A stretch of DNA of 45,522 nucleotides from a virus. Below are positions 1 through 9,000 of this stretch, one piece after another. The notes below the pieces were generated by a model. The model had not been told where the DNA came from and did not search any database. It saw nothing but the letters and a program-made list of their open reading frames with translations. How positions within the stretch are numbered: the first letter of the stretch is position 1; every line of letters begins with the position of its first letter. The stretch lies in the IMG/VR virus record IMGVR_UViG_3300044984_001357, positions 1-45,522 of that record, one strand, 5' to 3'. The position numbers were made by a program, and so were the translations under genes.

Positions 1-299
1 AGCGTAACTTCTTCACTAATAACTTGCCTGCTACTATGGAAGCTCGTTACTACTGGAATCCTATTTACAACGAAGATGCAAATCAATTCTTCTTTGTAGA
101 TCAGACTCGTACTGCAAGTGGATACACAATGTATGAAATTTGTTACATTGATCCTTCTCCAGCAGGTTTTGAAAAGAAAGATGTTAACGAACATGCGCTA
201 GTTCTTTTGGTTGACGCTGCTGTATCTTCTTTAGATACAGATATCAAAACCTTCATTAACGCATTCTTAACTGGTTCTTTCTTGCCTCAATTGGCGTAA
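1..299 (+). CDS. C-terminal part of a capsid-region structural protein (possibly the major capsid protein), 5' end missing
   Basis: The reading frame is open from base 3 and runs to TAA at 297-299, so about 98 C-terminal residues are visible and the true start lies upstream of the window. The possible TTG or ATG starts inside the window are therefore unlikely to be real. The visible part is rich in aromatic residues (motif EARYYWNP) and ends in a helix-like hydrophobic stretch, FINAFLTGSFLPQ. A hairpin terminator follows directly. In crAss-like phages the major capsid gene lies upstream of small head genes and the ring and tail block, as here, so a capsid identity is plausible by position only. 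I do not recognise a diagnostic capsid motif in this fragment. An auxiliary capsid protein is the main alternative. Confidence 0.72.
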   Translation, partial: RNFFTNNLPATMEARYYWNPIYNEDANQFFFVDQTRTASGYTMYEICYIDPSPAGFEKKDVNEHALVLLVDAAVSSLDTDIKTFINAFLTGSFLPQLA

Positions 300-306
300 T
301 TTAATA

Positions 307-333
307 GGGGAGGATTAATCTCCTCCCCTTTTT
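307..333 (+). terminator. Hairpin terminator after the first gene
   Basis: A perfect 8-bp stem, GGGGAGGA (307-314) and TCCTCCCC (321-328), closes a 6-base loop and is followed by five T residues. This is a classical intrinsic terminator shape. The same stem recurs after the next gene at 836-855. No promoter-like sequence is visible before the next start at 357, so termination here is probably partial. Confidence 0.85.
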
Positions 334-356
334 ATAACCCTTTAATTTAAAAAAAA

Positions 357-827
357 ATGAAAGATATCATTCTAAAAACAGGCACATACACCAACGCTGT
401 AACTAGCAAGCAAATCCAATCTGGCGCCATCCCTGGTGCTTCTTTGGAAAAGTTTGTTACTACCTTGTTGAAGAACCCTACTTGCTGCGTTAAGTATGTA
501 GCTTTAAGTAAAGCTAACTACACTCAAGCAACTTCGTTGGTTACTACAGTAGCAACAACTACACCTGCTGGAGAAATTACTCCATTCAGTGCTGTAACTA
601 CTGGAGCTGGTTTAGCAGAAACTGGATTCACTGTAACAAATTCTGTTGTTACTGTTGACTCAATTATCTTAGCTAACGTTACTGACTATTCTGCTGCTCA
701 CGGAACTGCAGGTCTTCCTCAAGTAATTGTGGATGACATTGCTGCAGGTTCTTTTAAACTAATTATAGTAAACGGAGGAGTAAACGCTCTTAACGGTACT
801 ATAAAAATTGGTTACACAATTTTCTAA
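357..827 (+). CDS. Small head-decoration or head-fibre type protein (156 aa)
   Basis: The product is 156 residues with no signal peptide. The N-terminal third is mixed and contains a CC pair near residue 42. The rest is threonine, valine and alanine rich with alternating hydrophobic residues, as expected of a beta-sandwich; the final 70 residues (from TVTNSVVTVDS to the end IKIGYTIF) look like one compact all-beta domain. Such domains are common in phage capsid decoration proteins and head fibres. The gene sits alone between two hairpins that share a stem, which suggests a transcript level set separately from the downstream genes, as expected for an abundant capsid component. The start follows an A-rich leader (nine A residues), typical of Bacteroidota genes lacking a Shine-Dalgarno site. 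The exact function is inferred from position and fold pattern. Confidence 0.8.
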   Translation: MKDIILKTGTYTNAVTSKQIQSGAIPGASLEKFVTTLLKNPTCCVKYVALSKANYTQATSLVTTVATTTPAGEITPFSAVTTGAGLAETGFTVTNSVVTVDSIILANVTDYSAAHGTAGLPQVIVDDIAAGSFKLIIVNGGVNALNGTIKIGYTIF

Positions 828-835
828 TTTAATTT

Positions 836-863
836 GGGGAGGATAACTCCTCCCCTTATTTTT
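836..863 (+). terminator. Hairpin terminator or attenuator before the 168-aa gene
   Basis: The stem GGGGAGGA (836-843) and TCCTCCCC (848-855) closes a TAAC loop and is followed by TTATTTTT. It is identical in stem sequence to the hairpin at 307-328. The next start codon is only six bases after the T tract, with no room for a promoter, so the downstream genes must depend on read-through. It therefore acts as a leaky terminator or as a 3'-end stabiliser. Confidence 0.83.
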
Positions 864-868
864 AAACT

Positions 869-1375
869 ATGCCAAACGTAAAACTAAACCTCGAAATATA
901 TAAAGCTAAAGATTGTGCTTTTATCTCAATCTTAGATACATCTTTCTATCCAATAGCACCAACTAGTGCTGAATTAACTGTTAGTGTTCCTGGCTATGAT
1001 ACAGCTTTTGTATTTGTTTTTACTTTAGGTGAAGTAAATATTTTAAATGGTTACACATTTGGATTTGTTTCTTCATTGGTAGATGCAGGAGATTTGCCTG
1101 ATGGGGTTTATAATTTTGAGTTAGGTACGTGCCCTGATCTAGGCATTAATAGCAGGTTCCATTTGCGGACTTGCAAAATAGATTGCCGTCTTGCCGCACA
1201 GTGGGTTAAGTACCTAGATTGCTGTGACGATGATAAGATGTTATACTACTTAGACAAAGTAGATTTTTTACTCAGAGGTGCTGAAGCTCAGGCAGACTTA
1301 TGTCATCCTGAAAAAGCTGCTGAACTTTATATGAAAGCCGATGACCTACTCAGAAGAGTTGAACTTGACTGTTAA
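869..1375 (+). CDS. Structural protein with N-terminal beta-rich domain and C-terminal helical domain (168 aa)
   Basis: The first 95 or so residues alternate hydrophobic and polar positions (for example VKLNLEIYKAKDCAFISILD and the stretch around FVFVFTLGEV), suggesting a beta-sandwich. The last 70 residues are helical and contain cysteines (TCKIDCR, DCCDDDK). The gene starts just after a hairpin terminator, so it is expressed by read-through from the capsid genes. The product has no signal peptide or membrane segment. Its place between head genes and cysteine-rich appendage genes suggests a minor virion component or a head-to-appendage adaptor. I recognise the general type from Bacteroidota phages but cannot name a family. 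Confidence 0.75.
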   Translation: MPNVKLNLEIYKAKDCAFISILDTSFYPIAPTSAELTVSVPGYDTAFVFVFTLGEVNILNGYTFGFVSSLVDAGDLPDGVYNFELGTCPDLGINSRFHLRTCKIDCRLAAQWVKYLDCCDDDKMLYYLDKVDFLLRGAEAQADLCHPEKAAELYMKADDLLRRVELDC

Positions 1376-1529
1376 GAAAAAACTTGCTATGGCAGCTTAC
1401 AAAGAGTTGCAACACATCAAGTACTTAACAAAACCATACCATAAGAAATCAAGGAAGTATGCTAGCTTCTTAAGATACCAGCATTGCCTTGATTGCTACA
1501 ATACTTTAACTTTTAAAAACAAACACTAA
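1341..1529 (+). CDS. Small basic protein (62 aa, or 46 aa from an internal start)
   Basis: This short gene overlaps the end of the previous one by 35 bases if it begins at ATG 1341. An in-frame ATG at 1389, 13 bases after the previous stop, would give 46 residues and looks at least as likely. The protein is lysine, tyrosine and histidine rich (KPYHKKSRKYASFLRYQH) and ends with a CLDC motif. The next gene starts one base after the stop, so the two are probably translationally coupled. No function is recognised. Its cysteine pair resembles the cysteine-rich style of the surrounding appendage genes. Confidence 0.62.
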   Translation: MTYSEELNLTVKKKLAMAAYKELQHIKYLTKPYHKKSRKYASFLRYQHCLDCYNTLTFKNKH

Positions 1530-1530
1530 A

Positions 1531-2091
1531 ATGGCTAAATGTTGTCAAACTAATAATTGTGTAGAGATAGAACCTTCTGGTTGTGTCAAGTACACGGGTA
1601 CACCTACTACGGGTGGATTGATCGATAAGCAGGATTACTGCGACCCTTACATCAATGATATCATCAAGTTGTTTGATGACAACATTACTTTGTTAGATAC
1701 TAGAGTTGGTCTCAACAAAACAGCTTTAGATAATGCCAATACTGCGTGTGGTACAGTTCCTTTGATGAATTTAACTACGGTAACTGTTGCAGATGAAAAG
1801 TACTATTCAGCAGAAGTTGTTCTTAAGTTGGTTGGAGTTATTTGTGAACTACGTTCAAGAATAAACTACTTAACTTCTAAAGACATTAATAATAACTTAG
1901 GAAATCTTCATTGGGAAGATATGCCTTTAAGTCCTGAGTTTTTAACTTGGTTAGATTTAAATGCTTGCATTACTTTTGGTAAAGCTGATTGTGTTCCAGG
2001 AGAAGAGTACGCTAAAACTTTAGGTGGATTACTAAAAGTTATTATTAACAAACTTTGTTGTGTAATTTCTCAAACTAATACTACTTGCTAA
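1531..2091 (+). CDS. Cysteine-rich appendage-type protein (186 aa), short relative of the 642-aa fibre
   Basis: The N-terminus has closely spaced cysteines followed by CVKYTG (starting at residue 18), the same pattern as CITYSG in the next gene product, so the two share an N-terminal domain. In Bacteroidota phages this kind of domain heads head or tail fibre proteins. The middle (residues 40-125) is helical and may form a coiled coil (around IKLFDDNITLLD and VVLKLVGVICELRSRI). The C-terminus holds further cysteines, including a CC pair. It may be a truncated or adaptor form that assembles with the longer fibre. The shared domain is visible in the sequence; the assembly role is inference. Confidence 0.75.
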   Translation: MAKCCQTNNCVEIEPSGCVKYTGTPTTGGLIDKQDYCDPYINDIIKLFDDNITLLDTRVGLNKTALDNANTACGTVPLMNLTTVTVADEKYYSAEVVLKLVGVICELRSRINYLTSKDINNNLGNLHWEDMPLSPEFLTWLDLNACITFGKADCVPGEEYAKTLGGLLKVIINKLCCVISQTNTTC

Positions 2092-2102
2092 TAAAATAAG
2101 AA

Positions 2103-4031
2103 ATGGGACATTGTGTAGATTGTTACGGAACCACTACTATAGCACCCTGTGCTACAGTTGGTTGTACATCAACAAACTATGGTAAGTGTATTACTTACTC
2201 TGGTTTAAATTTATATTGTGCTATAGGAGCTATTGGAACATTTACTTCTGCAGGTACTGCAGCTGTTCCAGGAACTAATATTGTATATACTTTAGGAGGA
2301 ACTAACTTAAGTGGTTCAGGAACTGGTGCTACTTTTCAAGTAACTCGCACAGCAGGATCTGATGCTTACACAGTAGTAATTGCTAACAGAGGTTCTGGCT
2401 ATGCTGTAGGAAACCAAGTGAAAATTCTTGGTACTTCCTTAGGTGGAGCTACTACAGCGAATGATGTAGTATTCACTATTACTGCTTTGAATGCTGTTAT
2501 TCCTACTGGAGCTACGTTAGATTCAATTATTTCTACCTTCCACAATGCTTTGTGTTCTTCTGTAGCTGGTGGAGGAATTGATTATTCTGCTTTAAATTAT
2601 TCTTGTCTCCGTCAGGGTGGTGTGTTAACTGGAATAGGTTCGGTAATTACTACTGAGTCTCAGTTTGTAACTTCTGCTTCTGCTGCGTTATGTACTTTGA
2701 ATACTTCTTTGAATGCATATGATAATACAATTAACCTTACTGCATTTACAAACGTAGGTGCTTTACCCGGCGTAACTGCTCCTTACAACTTAAACGAAGT
2801 ATTAGGCGGAGTAGCAACTGGTATTGTTAACTTAGGCGCACAGCTTAACTATGCATCGATTACTGCTAATCCTTGTATAGCTTACGCTTTTACAACCAAA
2901 CCATCTACTAGTGTAGTTTCAGATTACTTTAACTGGATTACAACTAACATGTGTGGTATGTTCCAAAGTTTAACTACAAGTATTGGTACAGTCTCTACGC
3001 TTGCAACTTCTTTGAAGACTTATATCTCTGGAGGTTCTGCAGTTCCTGCTAATATTAATACGTCTGTATTAACAGGAGGTTCTGCAACTAGTACAGCCTC
3101 TGCTGCTTTAATTCTTTTGGTTTCTCAAGTAGATTCTTTGAACAGTTCTGTAAGTACTCTTACTACAAATAATCTAGGTCTTACTTGGGCATCTTGTTTT
3201 CCAGGTTCTTTCCCTAGTAACTCTGTATTTAAAACTCAAACTTGGAACTGGTCTAACTCTTCTGTAAGTCTTCAAACTCAAATGGATAGAATAGTTACTG
3301 TCTTGTCTACCTTAAACCTTAAGTTTGATGCTAGTCAATTTACAGTAACAGTAGCTTCTTGTGGACCAACTATTGCTTTAGCTGCCGGTGTAGCGTTTAG
3401 TCCTGCAAGTTTAAATGCTGCCACTTTAAATGACTTAGGTGATGTTAACTCTGCTTCTCCTACTACTAACCATTTCTTAGTAAGAGATACTAGTGGTCAG
3501 TGGACAAACAAATCAGTAGCTGTTACTATTAATGGTTCTTCTACTGGTGTAACTAGAACAGACGGTTCTGGTGTAGGTGGTGCTGTTGTTTTTGACTTAG
3601 CAATAACTAGTAATACTCCTACAATCTATGCATTGACTGGTACTAGTACTGCTGAGTATAACACAACCAATGCTACAAGATTTCCTCTAGGAAGTCAGTC
3701 TATGCCTTATGGTGTGAAGTACGGAGACATGGTTACTTTGCAAGGTGTTCTTCAGATGAACATGATTGCTGCATTTACGTGGACTCATTTAGGATCTAAA
3801 ATTATTGCTAGTTTACCCACAGCAATTCGTCCTACTAATCCAGTTTATTTTGTAGCAGAAGTATATGTAAAATCAGCCGGAACTTATGCAATGACTAACA
3901 CAAGAGCTACAGGTCAAATTGATACTGGAGGTAACTTAAGTTTAATTCTAATGAATAGTGCGGGTAGCATTACTCTTATTGCTACTGATATAATCGAAGT
4001 AGTAATCGGTGGAGTGTCTTACCCAATATAA
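2103..4031 (+). CDS. Fibre or appendage protein with inserted GSGYAVG-type domain (642 aa)
   Basis: Residues 1-40 are cysteine rich and end in CITYSG, matching the N-terminus of the 186-aa protein. Residues 45-132 (bases about 2235-2498) form an inserted beta-rich domain with the hallmark GATFQVTR and IANRGSGYAVGNQVKILG stretches, a module I know from many marine and freshwater phage fibres. After it the shared pattern resumes (PTGATLDSII). The centre is a long serine and threonine rich region with helical segments. Near residue 445 is a knob-type linker (LNDLGDVNSASPTTNHFLVRD, QWTNKS), and the last 130 residues look like an all-beta tip. The low-complexity composition fits an elongated surface fibre. 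Attachment to head or tail cannot be decided from sequence. Confidence 0.85.
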   Translation: MGHCVDCYGTTTIAPCATVGCTSTNYGKCITYSGLNLYCAIGAIGTFTSAGTAAVPGTNIVYTLGGTNLSGSGTGATFQVTRTAGSDAYTVVIANRGSGYAVGNQVKILGTSLGGATTANDVVFTITALNAVIPTGATLDSIISTFHNALCSSVAGGGIDYSALNYSCLRQGGVLTGIGSVITTESQFVTSASAALCTLNTSLNAYDNTINLTAFTNVGALPGVTAPYNLNEVLGGVATGIVNLGAQLNYASITANPCIAYAFTTKPSTSVVSDYFNWITTNMCGMFQSLTTSIGTVSTLATSLKTYISGGSAVPANINTSVLTGGSATSTASAALILLVSQVDSLNSSVSTLTTNNLGLTWASCFPGSFPSNSVFKTQTWNWSNSSVSLQTQMDRIVTVLSTLNLKFDASQFTVTVASCGPTIALAAGVAFSPASLNAATLNDLGDVNSASPTTNHFLVRDTSGQWTNKSVAVTINGSSTGVTRTDGSGVGGAVVFDLAITSNTPTIYALTGTSTAEYNTTNATRFPLGSQSMPYGVKYGDMVTLQGVLQMNMIAAFTWTHLGSKIIASLPTAIRPTNPVYFVAEVYVKSAGTYAMTNTRATGQIDTGGNLSLILMNSAGSITLIATDIIEVVIGGVSYPI

Positions 4032-4077
4032 GATATTGGCAGGATTTTTTGGTTGGTTACCCCTGTCTATTACTAGA

Positions 4078-4101
4078 GAGAGCTTAGGAAACTAAGCTCT
4101 T
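4078..4101 (+). terminator. 10-bp hairpin with GAAA tetraloop in the largest gap
   Basis: AGAGCTTAG (4079-4087) pairs perfectly with CTAAGCTCT (4092-4100), extended by one G-T pair, around a GAAA loop. The bases after it (TCTGGTTT) are only weakly T-rich, so this may be a terminator of modest strength or a stabilising 3' end for the fibre transcript. The 131-base gap (4032-4162) also contains a possible weak stem, GGCAGG (4038-4043) with CCTGTC (4062-4067), and a promoter at 4119-4148. Confidence 0.6.
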
Positions 4102-4118
4102 CTGGTTTAAAGTAAAAC

Positions 4119-4148
4119 TTGACTAAAAATGAAATTTAATTATATTTG
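4119..4148 (+). promoter_or_regulatory. Bacteroidota-type promoter before the ring/muzzle operon
   Basis: TTG at 4119-4121 and TATATTTG at 4141-4148 are separated by exactly 19 bases, matching the Bacteroidota sigma consensus TTG (-33) and TAnnTTTG (-7). It lies 14 bases before the start at 4163. The same element with the same spacing occurs at 17378, 36755 and 43733. It probably drives 4163-17366. Confidence 0.85.
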
Positions 4149-4152
4149 TAAT

Positions 4153-4158
4153 AAGGAG
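4153..4158 (+). promoter_or_regulatory. Shine-Dalgarno-like site AAGGAG before the 213-aa gene
   Basis: AAGGAG sits four bases before ATG 4163. Purine-rich sites like this are unusual in this window, where most starts have only A-rich leaders or overlap the previous stop. With transcription starting about base 4152 the leader would be about 11 bases long, just enough to contain the site. It fixes the start choice for this gene. Confidence 0.55.
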
Positions 4159-4162
4159 TGTT

Positions 4163-4804
4163 ATGATAACAAATAATGATTTAATCGCTAGAGTTAAAAA
4201 TGCTAACAAATTTGTTAACAGTGATGACTTGATTAGTGATCGTTTCCTCTACAACATGCTTAAGAGTAAGGCTTCTGTTCTAATTAAACGGGAGATAAAC
4301 TTAAAGAAATTATTGTTCTCTGACAATCTCTACCAAGCATACGAGTGTATTTGCTTAATACCAGCGCCTGGAGCAGAGTGTGATTTAGGATGCCCAATTC
4401 GTAGAACTAAGAAGAAACTTCCTCAACTAGAAGAAGGACTTTATTCTTATTTTATTCAGGGGGTCTTTAATACTTCAAACTCAGAAGAATTATTTCCTAC
4501 AACCATCAGAGATTTTATTAACCACACAAGGTTAAGGATTAAGACTAACCGTAAATATTATACCATTCGTAATGGTTATCTCTATGTGTTAGATCCTGAT
4601 GTTGAGTCTGTGAATATGTATGCATACTTTACTGAGTCTATTGAAGACGCAGATGGTACTGAGTGTATGAGTATGTATGATAAGCAATTTAAGATTGCTC
4701 CTTACTTAGTGGATTCTTTAATCCAGATGGTTAACCAAGACTTAATTAATTACCATAAGATACCTGTAGAGCAAGAAAGTAACAATAGAGATGAGCAACC
4801 TTAA
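4163..4804 (+). CDS. Head-to-tail ring (adaptor) protein, crAss type (213 aa)
   Basis: This is the first gene of a promoter-led operon. The product begins with a helical region typical of phage adaptors (residues 1-60, with FLYNMLKSKASVLIKRE). A cysteine-bearing beta region follows (about 72-85), then mixed sheet (YYTIRNGYLYVLDPD) and a C-terminal helix (APYLVDSLIQMVNQDLINY). In crAss-like phages two to four small ring proteins connect the portal to the muzzle, and their genes sit directly before the muzzle gene, as here. The residue pattern and length agree with that role. Which ring (R1-R4 in crAss001 terms) it represents cannot be fixed without a structural comparison. Confidence 0.78.
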   Translation: MITNNDLIARVKNANKFVNSDDLISDRFLYNMLKSKASVLIKREINLKKLLFSDNLYQAYECICLIPAPGAECDLGCPIRRTKKKLPQLEEGLYSYFIQGVFNTSNSEELFPTTIRDFINHTRLRIKTNRKYYTIRNGYLYVLDPDVESVNMYAYFTESIEDADGTECMSMYDKQFKIAPYLVDSLIQMVNQDLINYHKIPVEQESNNRDEQP

Positions 4805-4806
4805 TT

Positions 4807-5256
4807 ATGGAAGTTAGCCCCAAGAAGTATAAATCCTACCGATCTGACGTAAACTATTCTAACAAAAAAGCTTACAACCAGTTTATAAAAGAAACAAAAC
4901 GTTCTGATATTACTTACGAGATGTTTGCTAAGATTCCTCAAATGGTGCATGCGAGGATGGTTAGTAAAATATTTTCAGGTGCTTACTGTGTTCGCATTCC
5001 TAAACTAGGATTATTCCGGTTACTTAAAGTACTTCCTTTAGGTGAACGTCATGAACTTATTGATTGGGGTAGATATCGAAAGACAGGTATTTGGGCACCG
5101 TATCGTAACACCCATACTGATGGGTATATTTATAAAGTTCATCTTTATAGTTATACCAAAAAGTTTTCTGAGTTAGGATTCTTTAAATTCAAACTCGCAA
5201 TAAAGCACCAAAGACATTTAGCCCAATTGATAAAAAATAACGAGATACGCAGATGA
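4807..5256 (+). CDS. Conserved basic protein of the crAss ring/muzzle block (149 aa)
   Basis: The product is strongly basic and aromatic, with lysine, arginine and tyrosine throughout. A central beta-like core carries CVRIPKLGLFRLLK, a DWGRY motif and the sequence NTHTDGYIYKVHLYSY, and the C-terminus is a basic helix (RHLAQLIKNNEIRR). Similar proteins with a DW...HTDG pattern occur beside the ring genes in other crAss-like phages, in my recollection without assigned function. Its stop overlaps the next start (ATGA), so it is translated together with the next ring protein. It could bind nucleic acid or act as an assembly factor; neither is shown by the sequence. Confidence 0.72.
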   Translation: MEVSPKKYKSYRSDVNYSNKKAYNQFIKETKRSDITYEMFAKIPQMVHARMVSKIFSGAYCVRIPKLGLFRLLKVLPLGERHELIDWGRYRKTGIWAPYRNTHTDGYIYKVHLYSYTKKFSELGFFKFKLAIKHQRHLAQLIKNNEIRR

Positions 5257-6089
5257 AGTACGAGAATATAAACTTCATATCTTCTGAGCCCATTGTGGCG
5301 GAAGTTAAACAGGAACTTAAATATTACTTTGAGGCCGGTGCTATTAGTGAGGTTTTAATTCCTACCTTCATTGATCAATCTTTGCGTAAGCTTAAGGTGA
5401 TGGTTCTTCAACCAGAAGATATAATTTGTCACTTTGTTAATTACAAGTCAGAACTTCCTTGCGATTTTGCACTTTTGGATAGGGCTGCGTTGTATGATTC
5501 CCACATTGAATTTAGTTCAGGGATTACTACTATGAGAGGTTACTACTACCAGTCAAGTGATTGTACTTTTAGCGGAGAGTGTTGCAATGGTAAGACTGAG
5601 TATTTTGAACAGATATTTACAAGTGCTCCTGGCTTTAAAATTAGTATGAAGCTTCCGAGACCTATTCGTATTTATCATGGGTCAAAAGCTTTATGTACTG
5701 AAGAGTGTACCGGTTTATATGCACCAGGACCAGACATCATTCAAATACATGATAACAGAACATTGTCTGCTTCCTTTGAAGAAGGATGTATCTATGTAAG
5801 ATATTTTGCTAGACCTACTGATGATGATGGTATCCCCAAGATTCCTGAAATCCTAGAGGTGGAAGAATATATTAAATCTTATCTTAAGTTTAAATTCTTT
5901 GAGATGCTTTGGCATACTCAATTAGATGAGTCAGCTGTACAGATTGAACGTAAGTTTCAGTACTACAAGCAAGATCAACTAAGTAAACTCCAAGCTGCTT
6001 TTGGATACTTGTTAACCAAAACCAAACAACAGAGTGCAGATAGTGTTGTAAAGGCACGTAATAAGTTTAGCAAATTTCATATCATTTAA
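5253..6089 (+). CDS. Ring or adaptor protein adjoining the muzzle (278 aa)
   Basis: The start overlaps the previous stop by four bases, and the stop overlaps the muzzle start (TAATG), so three genes are translationally coupled. The N-terminus is helical (VAEVKQELKYYFEAGAISEVLIP), a pattern typical of tail adaptor helices. The middle is beta rich with a cysteine cluster (about residues 107-114, CTFSGECC). A strand-rich section with YVRYFARPTDDDG precedes a C-terminal helical bundle (about 205-278). Position directly before the muzzle is where crAss phages encode the ring that contacts it. The role is inferred from order and fold pattern. Confidence 0.77.
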   Translation: MKYENINFISSEPIVAEVKQELKYYFEAGAISEVLIPTFIDQSLRKLKVMVLQPEDIICHFVNYKSELPCDFALLDRAALYDSHIEFSSGITTMRGYYYQSSDCTFSGECCNGKTEYFEQIFTSAPGFKISMKLPRPIRIYHGSKALCTEECTGLYAPGPDIIQIHDNRTLSASFEEGCIYVRYFARPTDDDGIPKIPEILEVEEYIKSYLKFKFFEMLWHTQLDESAVQIERKFQYYKQDQLSKLQAAFGYLLTKTKQQSADSVVKARNKFSKFHII

Positions 6090-9000
6090 TGGAAAACAAA
6101 GTAAATCAGAATATCATTGGACTTAATCTAGACTCGATTAACTGGCAAGTTAAAGAGAACCAGATTACGTGGGCGTTAAATGCTAACGTTCAATCCCATG
6201 ATGGCAATTCTGTTACTTATACAAATGAGCCGGGCAACACAGAATGTTTTAGATTTGATGAAGGTTCTTTGGCTGGTTTTGTAGTAGTTGGATTTACAAA
6301 TATAATTGAACAGTCTAAGGTTATTCTTTTTCTAAGTCATCCTGATGGTCGCTCTCGCATAGGTCAAGTAACATCAATTAGTGATTCTTGCTTAGACGTT
6401 ACTATAACAGAGAAAGATTGTGGCTGTAAGGAAGGAACAATAATAACTACTACAGAAGTTGTTGAGTCCTTACCTTTAAATGAAACTGTTTTAGAATGTC
6501 CAGATGGATATGTCTATGACTCAGTGGCTAATATCTGTAAGAAGATACAATACATTCCAATCAAAACAAGTGCACAAACAGTTCCTGTTATTGCTACTTG
6601 TGTGGATGGAACTGGCTGTGGAGTATTCTCAACTCATGGTTGTTTACTTCCAGTAGTCTATGATACTACTTGGCCGACTTTAAACCCAAATACATATAGT
6701 ACAGTAGGAACTTCTTTACCTCAGCAATTTTGGGTACCTGGAGATACACTTCCTATTGATCCTATTTTTAACACAAATACTTATGTTAAGACAATTTCTA
6801 TACAAGCTGACTTAGATCCTTTAGCCGGTGCTTGTAGAGAGTGTCATGTAATAAGTACTGTAACTGCTGGAAACCCAGAAGGATTTTTAGGATTTGCTGA
6901 GACAATTTGTATTAACGAAACAAAACAATACTACTTAGCATTAGGAGCAGATGAAGCTTTAAAGGTTTCTATTGATGGGGTTTTGATTTTAGATATTCAA
7001 GCTGGAGATCCTGCTAAAAGATTGTTAGCTTTTCCTGCAGTAGGAGGAGATAACGGATCTTCTATGTGGTCGAGGCTAAATATTTTTCCAATTACATTAA
7101 CTGCCGGTAGTCACGTAATAAAGTTTGAGTATAAAAATACTGTTGGTATTGGAATGTTTGCGTATGAGCTTTACGATATTTCAAGAACTCAGTTACTAGA
7201 TGCAGGACTAACCCAAGCTCAACTAGAAGCTTCTATTGTAAAAAGCAAAGGATTAAATATTAGTTCGAAAGTTAAGCGTGGAAGTTATTTTACAGAAACT
7301 GCTAATGCTTGTCCTCCCGGATATATTTTGTCTGTAGATGAAGCTTGTAACGCATCTTGTAGTGTTGTAATAACAAGTCCAAAAGTAGAAGTGATGACAA
7401 CTTCAACTTGTTGCAAGTATGAAGATATTCTTATTGATGACTGTTTAGATGAATGCCCAAACAGTTGCTATGAGTATGTAGTTGGTGTTACACCTGATCT
7501 TAGTACAGAGTTAGCATTAGTTGCTAAAGAGTTTACTTACATTGATTGTAATGGTACTGTAATACGCACTACTGTCCTAGGAGACCCCAAAAGATTTAAG
7601 GCAAGAAGGAATAGTATTATTCTGAAGAATGACTATTTAGTTATTTTGCAAGAAGTAGAAGTTGAGGATACTACTCCTGGAACTTTTGCTAGGACTAACT
7701 GTTGCTTAAATTTTGATCCTGCTTTTCCTGTAAATGCAGAGTATCGTATAGATGACTGTGAAACCAAAGTTTATTATATTAGTCGGAATAATCCACCTCG
7801 TTATTTTTCTGATTTGTATCCTTATGGAAAAGACGCCTGTGGGAACAATCGTACGTGCATTAAGGAGAGTTGTGATGACTCTAAAATATTTCCTGATTTC
7901 TGTTTGCCAGAATTACACACTACCTCTGTAGATAGTGGTGGGCAGTTAGCTGCCGGTATGTATTCTTTTGCAGTAGCTTACTGCGATGAGAATGGAGACG
8001 AGTTTGTAGATTACACAGACTACAATAATCCAGTACCTATTTTTGAGCGTACTGTTACTGAACAAACAGAGTATGTAACAGCTAAGTCTATCCGCTTAGA
8101 GATAAGACATAAGACTAGAATATTTGAATACTTTAGTTTAGTAGTTGCGGAGACAGTAAACACGACTACTACTTATCACTTGGTAGGTGTATACAGAGTA
8201 AATCAACTAAGTGATGTAGATCATATTATCTACACAGGAGATTACAAGACTACATTCTCGACAGTAGCTCCCGTAGTTAGAAGTCCTCACTACGAGACTG
8301 CTAATATCATTGAGAAGCAAAATGACATTTTGATGATTGCAGATCTTGAAGAAAGTCCTCGTTACAATTTTCAAAGATTTGCTAGTCGGTTACTTTTAAA
8401 TTGGGAAACTGTAAGCATGCCTGCTGATGGTCAGTTTGACTATAGCAATCCAGAGGTAGCTTACTTCTTTCGTACTTATCAAAGAGATGAGGTCTATCCT
8501 TTCGGAATTAAGTTTCGTCTTAAGAACGGTAAGTACACAGATGTATTCCATATTCCTGGTAGAAAAACATTATCTAGTCTTCCCCAAAACTCAGGGTTAG
8601 GAGATACCACACTACTAAATGCTTCTACTAACAAAGATGTTTTTGTAGCAGAGACTGACTGTACAATCCCAGACAGACTTCCTGTTTGGAAAGTATACAA
8701 TACAGCTACTCCAGGAGAGTCTGCTCCTTATGACGAAGACTTAGCATCAGATATTGAAAAACAATACAACTGTGCGATTACTAATCATAAAAAAGGAAAG
8801 TTTGCTTACTGGGAATCTACTGAAGTTTATCCTTGCTACGATGAGATATGGGAACAGTCTACTGATCCTAATGCTCCTTACTATAATGTAGAAGCTTTAG
8901 CTGGGAAACCTATTCGTCACCACAAGTTTCCTGACTCTGCAATTTCTCATATTCACGGTAATTCAATAGCATCTGGTACTCCTTTTAACGGAGCAATTGG

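Noticed and set aside
24-299. A complete 91-aa gene starting at TTG 24
   Set aside because: The frame is open to the first bases of the window and the visible part looks like the end of a larger structural protein, so it is better treated as a truncated gene.
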